From Planctomycetota bacterium (GTDB taxonomy: Bacteria; Planctomycetota; B15-G4; SIAN01), in the NCBI GenBank assembly GCA_016795285.1, contig JAEUIC010000018.1:310001-374000 (forward strand): a DNA stretch of 64,000 nt. The letters run 5' to 3'. The position numbers and the translations under genes are program-made. Of the stretch, positions 32,484 to 39,982 are shown one piece after another. Position 1 is the first letter of the stretch. Each line of letters begins with the position of its first letter. The notes under the pieces were generated by a model. It saw only the letters and a program-made list of their open reading frames with translations, did not search any database and had not been told where the DNA came from.

Positions 32484-33326
32484 ATGGCCGTCAAGAACTA
32501 CAAGCCGACATCGCCTGGCCGCCGCGCCGGCACCTTCCCCGACATGTCGGAAGTCACCGGCAAGCCGACGGTGAAGGGGCTGCTCACGCCGCTGCGCCGC
32601 TCCGGCGGTCGCAACAACACGGGTCGCGTGACGACTCGCTTCCGCGGCGGTGGTCACAAGCGGTTCCTGCGCAAGCTCGACTTCAAGCGCGACAAGGACG
32701 GCGTTCCGGCGACCGTCGCGCAGGTCGAGTACGACCCGGGGCGCACGGCGCGCATCGCGCTGCTGCACTACCGCGACGGAGAGAAGCGCTACATCCTTGC
32801 GCCGCTCGGCCTGCAGGTCGGCGCCACGCTCGAGTCGGGCGAGAAGGTCGAGCCGGTCGTCGGCAACACGATGCCGCTCGGCAACATCCCGCTCGGCCTC
32901 TTCGTCCACAACGTCGAGCTCCATCCGGGCAGCGGCGGTCAGCTCGGACGCTCCGCCGGCTCGCAGATCCAGCTGCTCGCCCGCGAGGGGGAGTATGCGA
33001 CCCTGGTGCTCCCTTCGGGCGAGCGCCGCAAGGTCCACGCCCGCTGCCGCGCGACGATCGGCCAGGTCGGGAACCTCGATCACCAGAACCAGTCGCTCGG
33101 CAAGGCGGGTCGCAAGCGGTGGCTCGGGTTGCGTCCGCACGTGCGTGGCGTGGCCATGAACCCCGTCTCCCATCCGATGGGCGGTGGCGAAGGACGCAGC
33201 AAGGGCGGCAACATCCCGCGCTCGCCGACCGGCGTGCCGAGCAAGGGTGGCAAGACTCGCCATCCGCGCAAGCCGTCGAGCCGGTTCATCATCCACGGCC
33301 GCAAGAAGCGCATCGAGACCGTGTGA
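32484..33326 (+). CDS. rplB: ribosomal protein L2
   Basis: L2 binds 23S rRNA and is needed for subunit joining and peptidyl transfer. The 280-residue protein has the N-terminal OB domain ([19 protein letters not shown]), the SH3-like domain and the long C-terminal loop. That loop usually reads NPVDHPHGGGEG; here it reads [12 protein letters not shown], so the His next to the peptidyl-transferase centre (E. coli His229) is kept while the neighbouring Asp and the second His are changed. The end is GRKKRIETV. The ATG follows GGAGAGAACCG. Confidence 0.97.
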   Translation: MAVKNYKPTSPGRRAGTFPDMSEVTGKPTVKGLLTPLRRSGGRNNTGRVTTRFRGGGHKRFLRKLDFKRDKDGVPATVAQVEYDPGRTARIALLHYRDGEKRYILAPLGLQVGATLESGEKVEPVVGNTMPLGNIPLGLFVHNVELHPGSGGQLGRSAGSQIQLLAREGEYATLVLPSGERRKVHARCRATIGQVGNLDHQNQSLGKAGRKRWLGLRPHVRGVAMNPVSHPMGGGEGRSKGGNIPRSPTGVPSKGGKTRHPRKPSSRFIIHGRKKRIETV

Positions 33327-33344
33327 GGCGGAGCCTGACGAATC

Positions 33345-33656
33345 ATGGGACGAAGCATCAAGAAGGGGCCGTTCGTCGATCTGAGCTTGCTGGAGAAGGT
33401 CGCCAAGATGGCGAAGTCCAGCAAGAAGGAGCCGATCAAGACCTGGTCGCGCCGATCGACGATCATCCCCGATTTCGTGACGCACACCTTCCTCGTGCAC
33501 AACGGCAAGCAGCACGTGCGCGTGTTCGTGACCGAGGACATGGTGGGGCACAAGCTCGGCGAGTTCGCGCCGACCCGCACGTTCCGCGGGCACACCTCCG
33601 GGAAGAAGGCCGAAGCACCGGCTTCGGCTCCGGCGGGTGGCGGCGGCAAGAAGTGA
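33345..33656 (+). CDS. rpsS: ribosomal protein S19
   Basis: S19 sits in the 30S head beside S13. The 103-residue protein has the family core [62 protein letters not shown] split by one variable loop, and an extra Ala/Gly/Lys tail of about 15 residues. It is 18 nt from rplB and is followed by rplV. Confidence 0.96.
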   Translation: MGRSIKKGPFVDLSLLEKVAKMAKSSKKEPIKTWSRRSTIIPDFVTHTFLVHNGKQHVRVFVTEDMVGHKLGEFAPTRTFRGHTSGKKAEAPASAPAGGGGKK

Positions 33657-33700
33657 CCTGCGCGGCCGCTCGCTGAGCGCCGGGCCAACGAGGCAGAACC

Positions 33701-34081
33701 ATGCCATTCCAGGCTAGCCACATGTATGCGCACGTGACGCCCCGCAAGGCGCGTCCGATCGCTGATCTCGTCCGCGGGCTGAACGCCGGCCGCGCGCTCG
33801 AGATGTTGAACTTCAATCCGCGCCGTGCGTCCGGGTTGTTCCGGGCGGTGATCCAGTCGGCGCTCGCGAATGCCGGGCAGCAGCAGGGTGTCAACCTGAG
33901 CAAGCTCGTCATCCGCGAGATCTTCGTCAACGAGGGGCCGCTCCAGAAGCGTGGCCGTCCGGTCGCGCGCGGGCGCTTCCATCGGATCATGAAGAAGGCG
34001 AGCCATCTCCACGTCGTGCTCGACGAGCCGGCGGCGAAGAAGGACGGCGAGCAGGCGCAGAAGGCGGGAGGTCGCGTCTAA
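33701..34081 (+). CDS. rplV: ribosomal protein L22
   Basis: L22 reaches into the exit tunnel with a beta hairpin. The 126-residue protein has VTPRKARPIADLVRGLNAGRALEML, ANAGQQQGVNLSKLVIREIFVNEGPLQKRGRPVARGR interrupted by normal variable parts, and a Lys/Ala-rich tail after HLHVVLDE. The stop codon is immediately followed by the rpsC ATG with no spacer. Confidence 0.95.
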   Translation: MPFQASHMYAHVTPRKARPIADLVRGLNAGRALEMLNFNPRRASGLFRAVIQSALANAGQQQGVNLSKLVIREIFVNEGPLQKRGRPVARGRFHRIMKKASHLHVVLDEPAAKKDGEQAQKAGGRV

Positions 34082-34744
34082 ATGGGCCAGAAGGTCAACC
34101 CGCTGGGCTTCCGCATCGGCATCCGCGAGCCTTGGCGTTCGCGGTGGACGGCGTCGAAGAAGGACTTCGCTGGATTCCTGCAGCAGGATCAGCGGATCCG
34201 CGTCTTCATCAAGCGCGAGTTCAAGCAGGCCGCCGTGGCGCGCATCGACATCGAGCGCACCCGCGAGGCGACCACCGTGATCATCCACACGGCGCGTCCG
34301 GGCGTGCTGATCGGTCGCAAGGGCGTGCGCGCGGAGCAGCTGCGCGACGACCTCACCCGGATCGTCGGCAACAACGTCACCGTGCACACGGTCGAGCTTG
34401 GCCGTCCCGAGCTGTCGGCCCAGCTGGTGGCGGAGAGCGTCGCCGAGCAGCTCGAGAAGCGCGTCTCGTTCCGACGTGCGTTGAAGAAGACGGCGCAGCT
34501 CACCATGCAGGCGGGCGCGCTCGGCGTGAAGATCCACATCGCTGGTCGACTCGGCGGCGCCGAGATGTCGCGCCGCGAGGCGATCATCCAGGGCTCGATC
34601 AAGCTGGCCACGCTCGATGCGGACATCGACTACGGCTTCGCGCAGGCGTTCACCAGCTACGGCACCATCGGGTGCAAGTGCTGGATCTTCCGCGGCTGGC
34701 ACGAGGTCTTGACCAAGGAGAAGAACCATGCCGCTGATGCCTAG
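34082..34744 (+). CDS. rpsC: ribosomal protein S3
   Basis: S3 forms part of the mRNA entry channel and helicase site. The 220-residue protein starts MGQKVNPLGFRIGI, has a KH domain with GVLIGRKGVRAEQL, and the C-terminal domain with MQAGALGVKIHIAGRLGGAEMSR. The start directly abuts the rplV stop. The 3' end overlaps rplP by 17 nt, so rplP translation depends on rpsC. Confidence 0.97.
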   Translation: MGQKVNPLGFRIGIREPWRSRWTASKKDFAGFLQQDQRIRVFIKREFKQAAVARIDIERTREATTVIIHTARPGVLIGRKGVRAEQLRDDLTRIVGNNVTVHTVELGRPELSAQLVAESVAEQLEKRVSFRRALKKTAQLTMQAGALGVKIHIAGRLGGAEMSRREAIIQGSIKLATLDADIDYGFAQAFTSYGTIGCKCWIFRGWHEVLTKEKNHAADA

Positions 34745-35144
34745 TCGCGTCCGCTGGCGCAAGGTCCAGCGCGGTCGGTTGCGCGGCATCGCGCAGCGCG
34801 GCAACGAAGTCTCGTTCGGGGAGTTCGGGCTCCAGGCGCTCGAGTGGGCCTGGATGGATGGCCGCCAGATCGAGGCGGGGCGCGTGGCGGCGAGCCGCGC
34901 GGCTCCCGAGGCGCGCCTCTACATCCGGATGTTCCCGCACAAGCCGATCTCGAAGAAGCCGCTCGAAACCCGCATGGGTAAGGGCAAGGGCGAGCCGGAG
35001 ATGTGGGTGGCCGAGGTCAAGCCCGGCCACGTGATCTACGAGCTCGCGGGCGTCACCGAGGACAAGGCGGTCCTCGCGTTCAACCGGGTCGCGCACAAGC
35101 TGCCGATCAAGGTGCGCATGGTCCGCCGGAGGCACGGCCTGTGA
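34728..35144 (+). CDS. rplP: ribosomal protein L16
   Basis: L16 contacts tRNA at the A site of the 50S subunit. The 138-residue protein has the family opening [22 protein letters not shown] (first ATG three codons earlier), [23 protein letters not shown], the [33 protein letters not shown] segment split by the conserved RMGKGKG, and a basic end. It overlaps rpmC by 4 nt (GTGA). Confidence 0.96.
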   Translation: MPLMPSRVRWRKVQRGRLRGIAQRGNEVSFGEFGLQALEWAWMDGRQIEAGRVAASRAAPEARLYIRMFPHKPISKKPLETRMGKGKGEPEMWVAEVKPGHVIYELAGVTEDKAVLAFNRVAHKLPIKVRMVRRRHGL

Positions 35145-35362
35145 AAATCGGCGAACTGCGCACGCAGGAGGCGGCTGAGCTCGACTTCCTGCTCAAGGAG
35201 AAGCGCAAGCGGATGTTCGACTTGCGCTTCAAGGCGGCGTCCGAGGAGATCTCGGACACCAAGGAGCTGGTTCGCCTGCGGCGCGACGTCGCCCGGATCT
35301 TGACGATCCAGGGTGAGCGCGCGCGGGCCAAGCTGGCGGAGGTGAAGGTCGATGGCAAGTGA
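35141..35362 (+). CDS. rpmC: ribosomal protein L29
   Basis: L29 is a small helical protein beside the tunnel exit. The 73-residue protein has [26 protein letters not shown] and [13 protein letters not shown], the two-helix hairpin of the family. The GTG start overlaps the rplP stop and the 3' end overlaps rpsQ by 11 nt, so the gene is embedded between its neighbours. Confidence 0.94.
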   Translation: MKIGELRTQEAAELDFLLKEKRKRMFDLRFKAASEEISDTKELVRLRRDVARILTIQGERARAKLAEVKVDGK

Positions 35363-35645
35363 TCCAGCCGTCGCCGATGGCGCGGACGCCACTGGGCGTC
35401 GGGCGCGGCGCATCGGGATCGTGAAGTCCGACAAGATGCAGAAGACGATCACCGTCGTCATCGAGCGTCTCGTCAAGCACGCGGTCTACAAGAAGTACGT
35501 CCGTCAGCGCACCGTCCTGAAGGCGCACGACGAGAAGAACGAGGCCAAGATCGGCAGCGTCGTCGAGGTCGAGTTCTCCCGCCCGCTCTCGAAGACGAAG
35601 CGCTGGAACCTCGTCCGCGTGCTGCGCGCGGGGGAGGGGAGCTGA
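35352..35645 (+). CDS. rpsQ: ribosomal protein S17
   Basis: S17 binds the 5' domain of 16S rRNA. The 97-residue protein has an Ala/Asp-rich start (about 16 residues), then [48 protein letters not shown] and the [13 protein letters not shown] end, all typical of the OB-fold family. Overlap with rpmC fixes the ATG. rplN begins three bases downstream. Confidence 0.95.
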   Translation: MASDPAVADGADATGRRARRIGIVKSDKMQKTITVVIERLVKHAVYKKYVRQRTVLKAHDEKNEAKIGSVVEVEFSRPLSKTKRWNLVRVLRAGEGS

Positions 35646-35648
35646 CCC

Positions 35649-36017
35649 GTGATCCAGACCTACACCCGGCTCGACGTCGCGGACAACACCGGTGCTCGCA
35701 CCGTGATGTGCATCCGCATCCTCGGCAACTCGCGCCGCCGTTACGCGGCGGTCGGTGACATCATCATCGGCGCCGTCAAGAAGGCCTCGCCCGGCTCCGA
35801 GATCAAGCAGGGCTCGGTCGTGAAGGGCGTCGTCGTCCGCACGAAAGCGCCGATCCGTCGCGAGGACGGCAGCTACGTCCGGTTCGACCACAATGCGATG
35901 GTGCTGCTCGACAACGACAACAACCCGAAGGGCACCCGTATCTTCGGCGCCGTCGCTCGCGAGCTGCGCGTCAAGAATTTCATGAAGATCATCTCCCTCG
36001 CGGCGGAGGTCGTCTGA
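35649..36017 (+). CDS. rplN: ribosomal protein L14
   Basis: L14 lies at the subunit interface, where RsfS and translation GTPases also bind. The 122-residue protein is of normal length and shows [59 protein letters not shown] split by the usual glycine, and [17 protein letters not shown]. The start is GTG. Its TGA shares a base with the rplX ATG (TGATG). Confidence 0.97.
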   Translation: MIQTYTRLDVADNTGARTVMCIRILGNSRRRYAAVGDIIIGAVKKASPGSEIKQGSVVKGVVVRTKAPIRREDGSYVRFDHNAMVLLDNDNNPKGTRIFGAVARELRVKNFMKIISLAAEVV

Positions 36018-36331
36018 TGGCGCTGCGGATCAAGCGCGGCGACGTCGTCGTGGTGCGCTCCGGCGCCGACAAGGGCAAGACCGGCAAGGTCATCCGTGTC
36101 GACGTCGAGGGCTCCCGCGTCTACGTGGAGGGGGTGAACCTCCAGTACAAGCACATGAAGCGCACGCAGCAGAACCCGAAGGGTGGGCGCGTGCGCCGGG
36201 AGGGGCCGCTGCACCTCTCGAAGGTGATGCTCTGGAGCGAGAAGCTCGGCAAGGGGCAGCGCTTCCGTGTCGAGACTCGCGACGGCAAGCGCGTCCGGGT
36301 CGGAGTGAAGGACGGCGTCGCCCTCGACTGA
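36017..36331 (+). CDS. rplX: ribosomal protein L24
   Basis: L24 starts 50S assembly and lies at the tunnel exit. The 104-residue protein has a KOW motif (RGDVVVVRSGADKGKTGKVIRVD), NLQYKHMKRTQQNPKGG and the EGPLHLSKVMLW segment that typifies the bacterial family. The ATG overlaps the rplN stop by one base. Confidence 0.96.
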   Translation: MALRIKRGDVVVVRSGADKGKTGKVIRVDVEGSRVYVEGVNLQYKHMKRTQQNPKGGRVRREGPLHLSKVMLWSEKLGKGQRFRVETRDGKRVRVGVKDGVALD

Positions 36332-36351
36332 GGCGGGCCGCAACACCAATC

Positions 36352-36933
36352 ATGACCAAGGCTGCTGAACGCAAGAACCCGCGACTTCGCGCCAAGTACG
36401 AGCGCGAGATCGTCCCGATGCTGATGCAAAAGCTCGGCATCAAGAACCGCATGGCGGTGCCGCGCCTCGTCAAGGTCGGCATCAACATGGGGTTGCGCAA
36501 GGAGAAGGAGAGCAAGGAGTTCGTCGACGAGGTGCAGAAGCATCTCGCCGCGCTCTCCGGCCAGAAGCCGGTCGTCACCCGGGCCCGGAAGTCGATCGCC
36601 GGCTTCAAGGTCCGCGAGGGGGACAAGGTCGGCGTCAAGGTGACGCTGCGCCGCGACCGGATGTGGGAGTTCCTCGACCGCCTGATCGCGCTGGCCCTGC
36701 CGCGCGTTCGCGACTTCCGCGGCCTCTCGCGCAAGTCGTTCGACGGTCGCGGCAACTACACGATGGGATTGACCGAGCAGACGGTGTTCCCTGAGGTTGA
36801 CGCCGACAGCGTCGTCAACATGCAGGGCATGGACATCTCGATCGTCACGACCGCGGGGAGCGATGCCGGTGCGGAGGCGCTGCTGACCGCGCTCGGCATG
36901 CCGTTCCAGAGTGCCCAGGGCACGGCGAGCTGA
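36352..36933 (+). CDS. rplE: ribosomal protein L5
   Basis: L5 binds 5S rRNA and contacts P-site tRNA. The 193-residue protein shows PRLVKVGINMGLRKEKESKEFVDE, the TRARKSIAGFKVREGDKVGVKVTLR core, the LALPRVRDFRGLSRKSFDGRGNYTMGL stretch and PEVDAD near the end; each is a known L5 signature. It is followed by a 102-nt gap with no recognised feature before rpsN. Confidence 0.97.
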   Translation: MTKAAERKNPRLRAKYEREIVPMLMQKLGIKNRMAVPRLVKVGINMGLRKEKESKEFVDEVQKHLAALSGQKPVVTRARKSIAGFKVREGDKVGVKVTLRRDRMWEFLDRLIALALPRVRDFRGLSRKSFDGRGNYTMGLTEQTVFPEVDADSVVNMQGMDISIVTTAGSDAGAEALLTALGMPFQSAQGTAS

Positions 36934-37035
36934 CCGATCGACGGTTCGGACCCGCGAAGACGATACGAGCGACGATTCCACGACGACCCGACGCGACCGG
37001 CATCGCCGGGCGCCGCTGACAAGGAGTGGTGAACT

Positions 37036-37221
37036 TTGGCCAGGACGTGCTTGAGGGTGAAGGCGAGGCGGACCCCGAAGTTCGGAGTTCGCAAGCACAG
37101 CCGCTGCAACCTGTGCGGACGTTCGCGCGCTTTCTATCGGAAGTTCGGGATCTGCCGCATCTGCTTCCGGACGCTTGCGCTGAAGGGCGAGATCCCCGGC
37201 GTCAAGAAGGCCTCCTGGTGA
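37036..37221 (+). CDS. rpsN: ribosomal protein S14, zinc-binding short form
   Basis: S14 is in the 30S head. This is the 61-residue type Z form with four cysteines (Cys24, Cys27, Cys40, Cys43) in [20 protein letters not shown]. The start is TTG: AAGGAG lies 10 nt upstream and the next residues ARTCLRVKA match the family start exactly. A rare start codon in a ribosomal gene could lower its translation compared with rplE and rpsH on either side. Confidence 0.95.
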   Translation: MARTCLRVKARRTPKFGVRKHSRCNLCGRSRAFYRKFGICRICFRTLALKGEIPGVKKASW

Positions 37222-37249
37222 TCTGCCGGAAGTACTCGGAACCACTCTC

Positions 37250-37648
37250 ATGACGATGACCGATCCGATCGCTGACCTGGCCACTCGCATTCGCAACGCG
37301 CTTTCGATCAAGCGCGCGGACGTGCGCATCCCGCATTCGAACCTGAAGGCGGGCATCTGCGAGGTCCTGAAGCGCGAGGGGTACGTGCGCGACTTCACGG
37401 TGGAGCCGGGTGACGGCTTCCCGGTGCTGAAGGTCGCGCTCAAGTACGGGCCCGATGGCGAGCAGGTGCTGCAGAGCATCACTCGCATCAGCACGCCCGG
37501 CTGCCGCGTCTACCGTGGCGTGCAGGCGCACGCTCCGGTCCTGCGCGGCATGGGAATCACTGTGTTGACCACCGCGAAGGGCGTCCTCTCCGATCGGGAG
37601 GCTCGCGCCCAGAACGTCGGTGGCGAAGCGCTGCTCGAGGTCTACTGA
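37250..37648 (+). CDS. rpsH: ribosomal protein S8
   Basis: S8 binds helix 21 of 16S rRNA and in E. coli represses the spc operon. The 132-residue protein starts with DPIADLATRIRNALSIKRADVRIPHSNLK and ends with VLTTAKGVLSDREARAQNVGGEALLEVY; the C-terminal STRCGVY-like signature is recognisable. Two ATG codons six bases apart could serve as start. The stop overlaps the rplF ATG (TGATG). Confidence 0.96.
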   Translation: MTMTDPIADLATRIRNALSIKRADVRIPHSNLKAGICEVLKREGYVRDFTVEPGDGFPVLKVALKYGPDGEQVLQSITRISTPGCRVYRGVQAHAPVLRGMGITVLTTAKGVLSDREARAQNVGGEALLEVY

Positions 37649-38199
37649 TGTCGCGCATTGGCAAGCAACCGGTCAAGCTCGCGAAGGGCGTCGAAGTGAA
37701 GTTCGATGCCGGCACTCTGTCGGTGAAGGGCCCGAAGGGCACCCTCACGCAGAAGGTCGACCCGCGGATCACCGTCGAGGTGGACGGCGCGGGATCGCAG
37801 GTCAAGTTCAGCCGCTCCTCCGACGAGCGCGCCGATCGATCGCTGCACGGCCTCTACCGAGCGCTCTGCCGCAACATGGTCGAGGGCGTGACGGCGGGCT
37901 ACGCCAAGCGTCTCGAGATCCACGGCGTCGGTTACCAGGCGAAGCTCGAGAAGGGGAAGCTCTCCCTTTCGGTCGGCTTCAGCAATCCGGTGGTGCTCGA
38001 GATCCCGAAGGGGATCACGGTCGAGACCCCGAACCCGACCACCGTGGACGTGAAGGGCATCGACCGGCAGATGGTGGGCGAGTTCTCGGCGCGCATCCGC
38101 GGTTCGCGGCCGCCCGAGCCGTACCAGGGCAAGGGCGTTCGTTACGCCGGTGAGCAGATCCGCCGCAAGGCCGGCAAGTCGATGGCTGCGGGCAAGTAA
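37648..38199 (+). CDS. rplF: ribosomal protein L6
   Basis: L6 lies near the sarcin-ricin loop and the factor-binding site. The 183-residue protein has two L6 repeats: LAKGVEVKFDAGTLSVKGPKG with YRALCRNMVEGVTAGYAKRLEIHGVGYQA, then LEIPKGITVETPNPTTVDVKGIDRQMVGEFSARIR and the signature PPEPYQGKGVRY. All are in the expected order. It is 30 nt from rplR. Confidence 0.97.
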   Translation: MSRIGKQPVKLAKGVEVKFDAGTLSVKGPKGTLTQKVDPRITVEVDGAGSQVKFSRSSDERADRSLHGLYRALCRNMVEGVTAGYAKRLEIHGVGYQAKLEKGKLSLSVGFSNPVVLEIPKGITVETPNPTTVDVKGIDRQMVGEFSARIRGSRPPEPYQGKGVRYAGEQIRRKAGKSMAAGK

Positions 38200-38229
38200 G
38201 TCCCCGCAACCACGCAGAGGCATCTCCCG

Positions 38230-38601
38230 ATGGATCACAATCGCGATCTCCGCCGTCGCCGTGGGCGCAAGGCGAACAGCGTCTTCAAGCGGATCAAGGT
38301 CCGCTCGGACCGCGTTCGGCTCTGCGTGTTCCGCAGCAACCGCTTCATCTACGCCCAGGTCATCGACGATCGCGTCGGCCGCACGGTCGCCGCGGCGTCG
38401 AGCCTCGAGAAGGAGCTCGCTGCTCCCGCCGAGGGGACCACGGGCAAGGTGGGCGTGGCGATGCTCGTCGGCTTGACGCTCGCCGAGCGCGCCAAGAAGG
38501 CCGGTATCGAGAAGGTCGTCTTCGACCGGCGTCACTACCGGTATCACGGGCGCGTGAAGGCGCTCGCGGACGGGGCGCGCAAGGGCGGACTGAGTTTCTG
38601 A
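38230..38601 (+). CDS. rplR: ribosomal protein L18
   Basis: L18 carries 5S rRNA to the 50S subunit. The 123-residue protein has a basic N-terminus ([15 protein letters not shown]), then [20 protein letters not shown], the helix [21 protein letters not shown] and [21 protein letters not shown]. Length and motifs are typical. The stop codon lies at the edge of a tandem repeat that fills the gap to rpsE. Confidence 0.96.
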   Translation: MDHNRDLRRRRGRKANSVFKRIKVRSDRVRLCVFRSNRFIYAQVIDDRVGRTVAAASSLEKELAAPAEGTTGKVGVAMLVGLTLAERAKKAGIEKVVFDRRHYRYHGRVKALADGARKGGLSF

Positions 38602-38610
38602 GCTCTTGCG

Positions 38611-38642
38611 CTTCTGAGCTTCTGAGCTTCTGAGCTTCTGAG
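38611..38642 (+). repeat. 8-bp tandem repeat between rplR and rpsE
   Basis: Four exact copies of CTTCTGAG fill 32 of the 48 bp between rplR and rpsE. Related pieces (TTTCTGAG at the rplR stop) extend it leftward. The last copy supplies the GAG of GAGGTGA, the likely ribosome site of rpsE. Every copy holds a TGA, so copy-number change cannot fuse the two proteins. Confidence 0.85.
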
Positions 38643-38649
38643 GTGAACG

Positions 38650-39279
38650 GTGACTGAGCACAACGACAACTCGAACGACTCGACCGACCAGCAGCCGCAG
38701 CGCGGCGGTGGCGGTCCGCAGGGCGATTCCCGCGGTGGTGGCGGTGGCGGGCAGGGCCGTCGTCCGCCGCGTGGGGACGGGCGCGGACGACGCGATCGGG
38801 ACGACGGCGACGAGCCGCAGTTCCAGGAGATCGTCGTCAAGGTGAACCGCTGCGCCAAGGTGATGAAGGGCGGCCGGCGCTTCTCGTTCTCCGCGTTGGT
38901 CGTCGTGGGCAACCGCGACGGCAAGGTCGGATTCGGGTTCGGCAAGGCGCGCGCGGTCCCGAACGCCGTCGAGAAGGGCGTCAAGGACGCCAAGAAGAAC
39001 CTGATCAACGTGCCGCGCGTCGGCACGACGATTCCGCACCAGGTCGAGTCGGCGTTCGAGGCCTCGTCGGTGCGGTTGATGCCGGCGGCGCCTGGAACGG
39101 GCATCGTGGCGGGCGGCACGGTGCGCGCCGTGCTCGAACTCGCCGGGGTCAAGGACGTGCTCACCAAGAGCATCGGGCAGACCAACGCGATCAACCTGGT
39201 CAAGGCCGCGTTCAAGGGGCTCGAGGCGCTGCGCACCAAGTCGCAGATCGAGTCGCTGCGGGGAGTGACGCTCGGATGA
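38650..39279 (+). CDS. rpsE: ribosomal protein S5 with long disordered N-terminus
   Basis: S5 sits near the mRNA entry site and affects decoding accuracy. The 209-residue protein has the double-stranded-RNA-like domain (FQEIVVKVNRCAKVMKGGRRFSFSALVVVG), GKARAVPNAVEKG and the C-terminal domain with RLMPAAPGTGIVAGGTVRAVLELAGVKDVLTKS split normally. About 55 extra residues precede the core: first Asn/Asp/Gln-rich, then Gly/Arg-rich (RGGGGPQG, RGGGGGGQGRR, RGDGRGRRDRDDGD). The GTG start has GAGGTGA upstream and keeps this extension. It overlaps rplO by 4 nt; rpmD (L30), usually between them, is absent. Confidence 0.95.
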   Translation: MTEHNDNSNDSTDQQPQRGGGGPQGDSRGGGGGGQGRRPPRGDGRGRRDRDDGDEPQFQEIVVKVNRCAKVMKGGRRFSFSALVVVGNRDGKVGFGFGKARAVPNAVEKGVKDAKKNLINVPRVGTTIPHQVESAFEASSVRLMPAAPGTGIVAGGTVRAVLELAGVKDVLTKSIGQTNAINLVKAAFKGLEALRTKSQIESLRGVTLG

Positions 39280-39917
39280 TGCTCCACGAAGTCCTGAAGT
39301 CCGGTCCGAAGCGCGAGCAGCGCTGGCGCGTCGGACGTGGTGCCGGTTCGGGCAGCGGCAAGACCGCTGGACGAGGCCAGCACGGCGCCTATTCGCGCAG
39401 CGGCAACTCGATCAAGCTCGGCTTCGAAGGCGGCACGATGCGGTTCTTCCGCCGCCTGCCGCGCCGCGGCTTCAACAACGCCGCGTTCCGCACCGAGTGG
39501 ACCACGGTCAACCTGGGCGCGCTCGACAAGGCGTTCGCCGCAGGGGATGAGATCTCGGTCGAGTCGGTCGTCGCGAAGGGGCTCGTGCGGCGCAGTGCCG
39601 AGCGGCTCAAGGTGCTCGCCGATGGCGAAGTCACCAAGGCGCTGAAGCTCGGCGCGGCGGTCGCTGTCTCGGCTGCGGCGCGGGCGAAGATCGAGAAGGC
39701 GGGTGGCAAGGTCGAAGCGCCGCTGCCGAAGAAGCCGTCGCCCAACTTCCGCAAGATCGACGCGGACAAGAAGAAGGCGGCGAAGGCGGCTGCGGCCGCT
39801 CCGGCGGCCGAGGGCGGCGAGAAGGCTGCCAAGCCGGCCAAGATCGCGCGGCCCGCCACCGACAAGGCCGAGAAGAAGAAGCCGTCCGGCGGCGACGGCG
39901 CCTCGAAGAAGAAGTGA
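39276..39917 (+). CDS. rplO: ribosomal protein L15 with long C-terminal tail
   Basis: L15 is a late-assembly 50S protein. The 213-residue protein is longer than the usual 145. The core shows the Gly/Arg-rich start (RVGRGAGSGSGKTAGRGQHG), GFEGGTMRFFRRLPRRGFNN and the LKVLADGEVTKALKL and AAARAKIEKAGGKVE motifs. The last 60 residues are a Lys/Ala-rich, low-complexity tail. The first of two adjacent ATGs overlaps the rpsE stop (ATGA). It is followed by a hairpin and secY. Confidence 0.96.
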   Translation: MMLHEVLKSGPKREQRWRVGRGAGSGSGKTAGRGQHGAYSRSGNSIKLGFEGGTMRFFRRLPRRGFNNAAFRTEWTTVNLGALDKAFAAGDEISVESVVAKGLVRRSAERLKVLADGEVTKALKLGAAVAVSAAARAKIEKAGGKVEAPLPKKPSPNFRKIDADKKKAAKAAAAAPAAEGGEKAAKPAKIARPATDKAEKKKPSGGDGASKKK

Positions 39918-39929
39918 TCGCTCCAGCAA

Positions 39930-39959
39930 CCCCGATCCTGCAGCCTTCCGGCTGCGGGG
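39930..39959 (+). promoter_or_regulatory. hairpin between rplO and secY
   Basis: GCAGCC-TTCC-GGCTGC (39940-39955) forms a perfect 6-bp stem. Flanking CCC (39931-39933) and GGGG (39956-39959) can extend it across an internal loop. It ends 24 nt before the secY ATG and may protect or attenuate the downstream message. Confidence 0.5.
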
Positions 39960-39982
39960 CGTAACTCTCCAGGCAGATCGGC

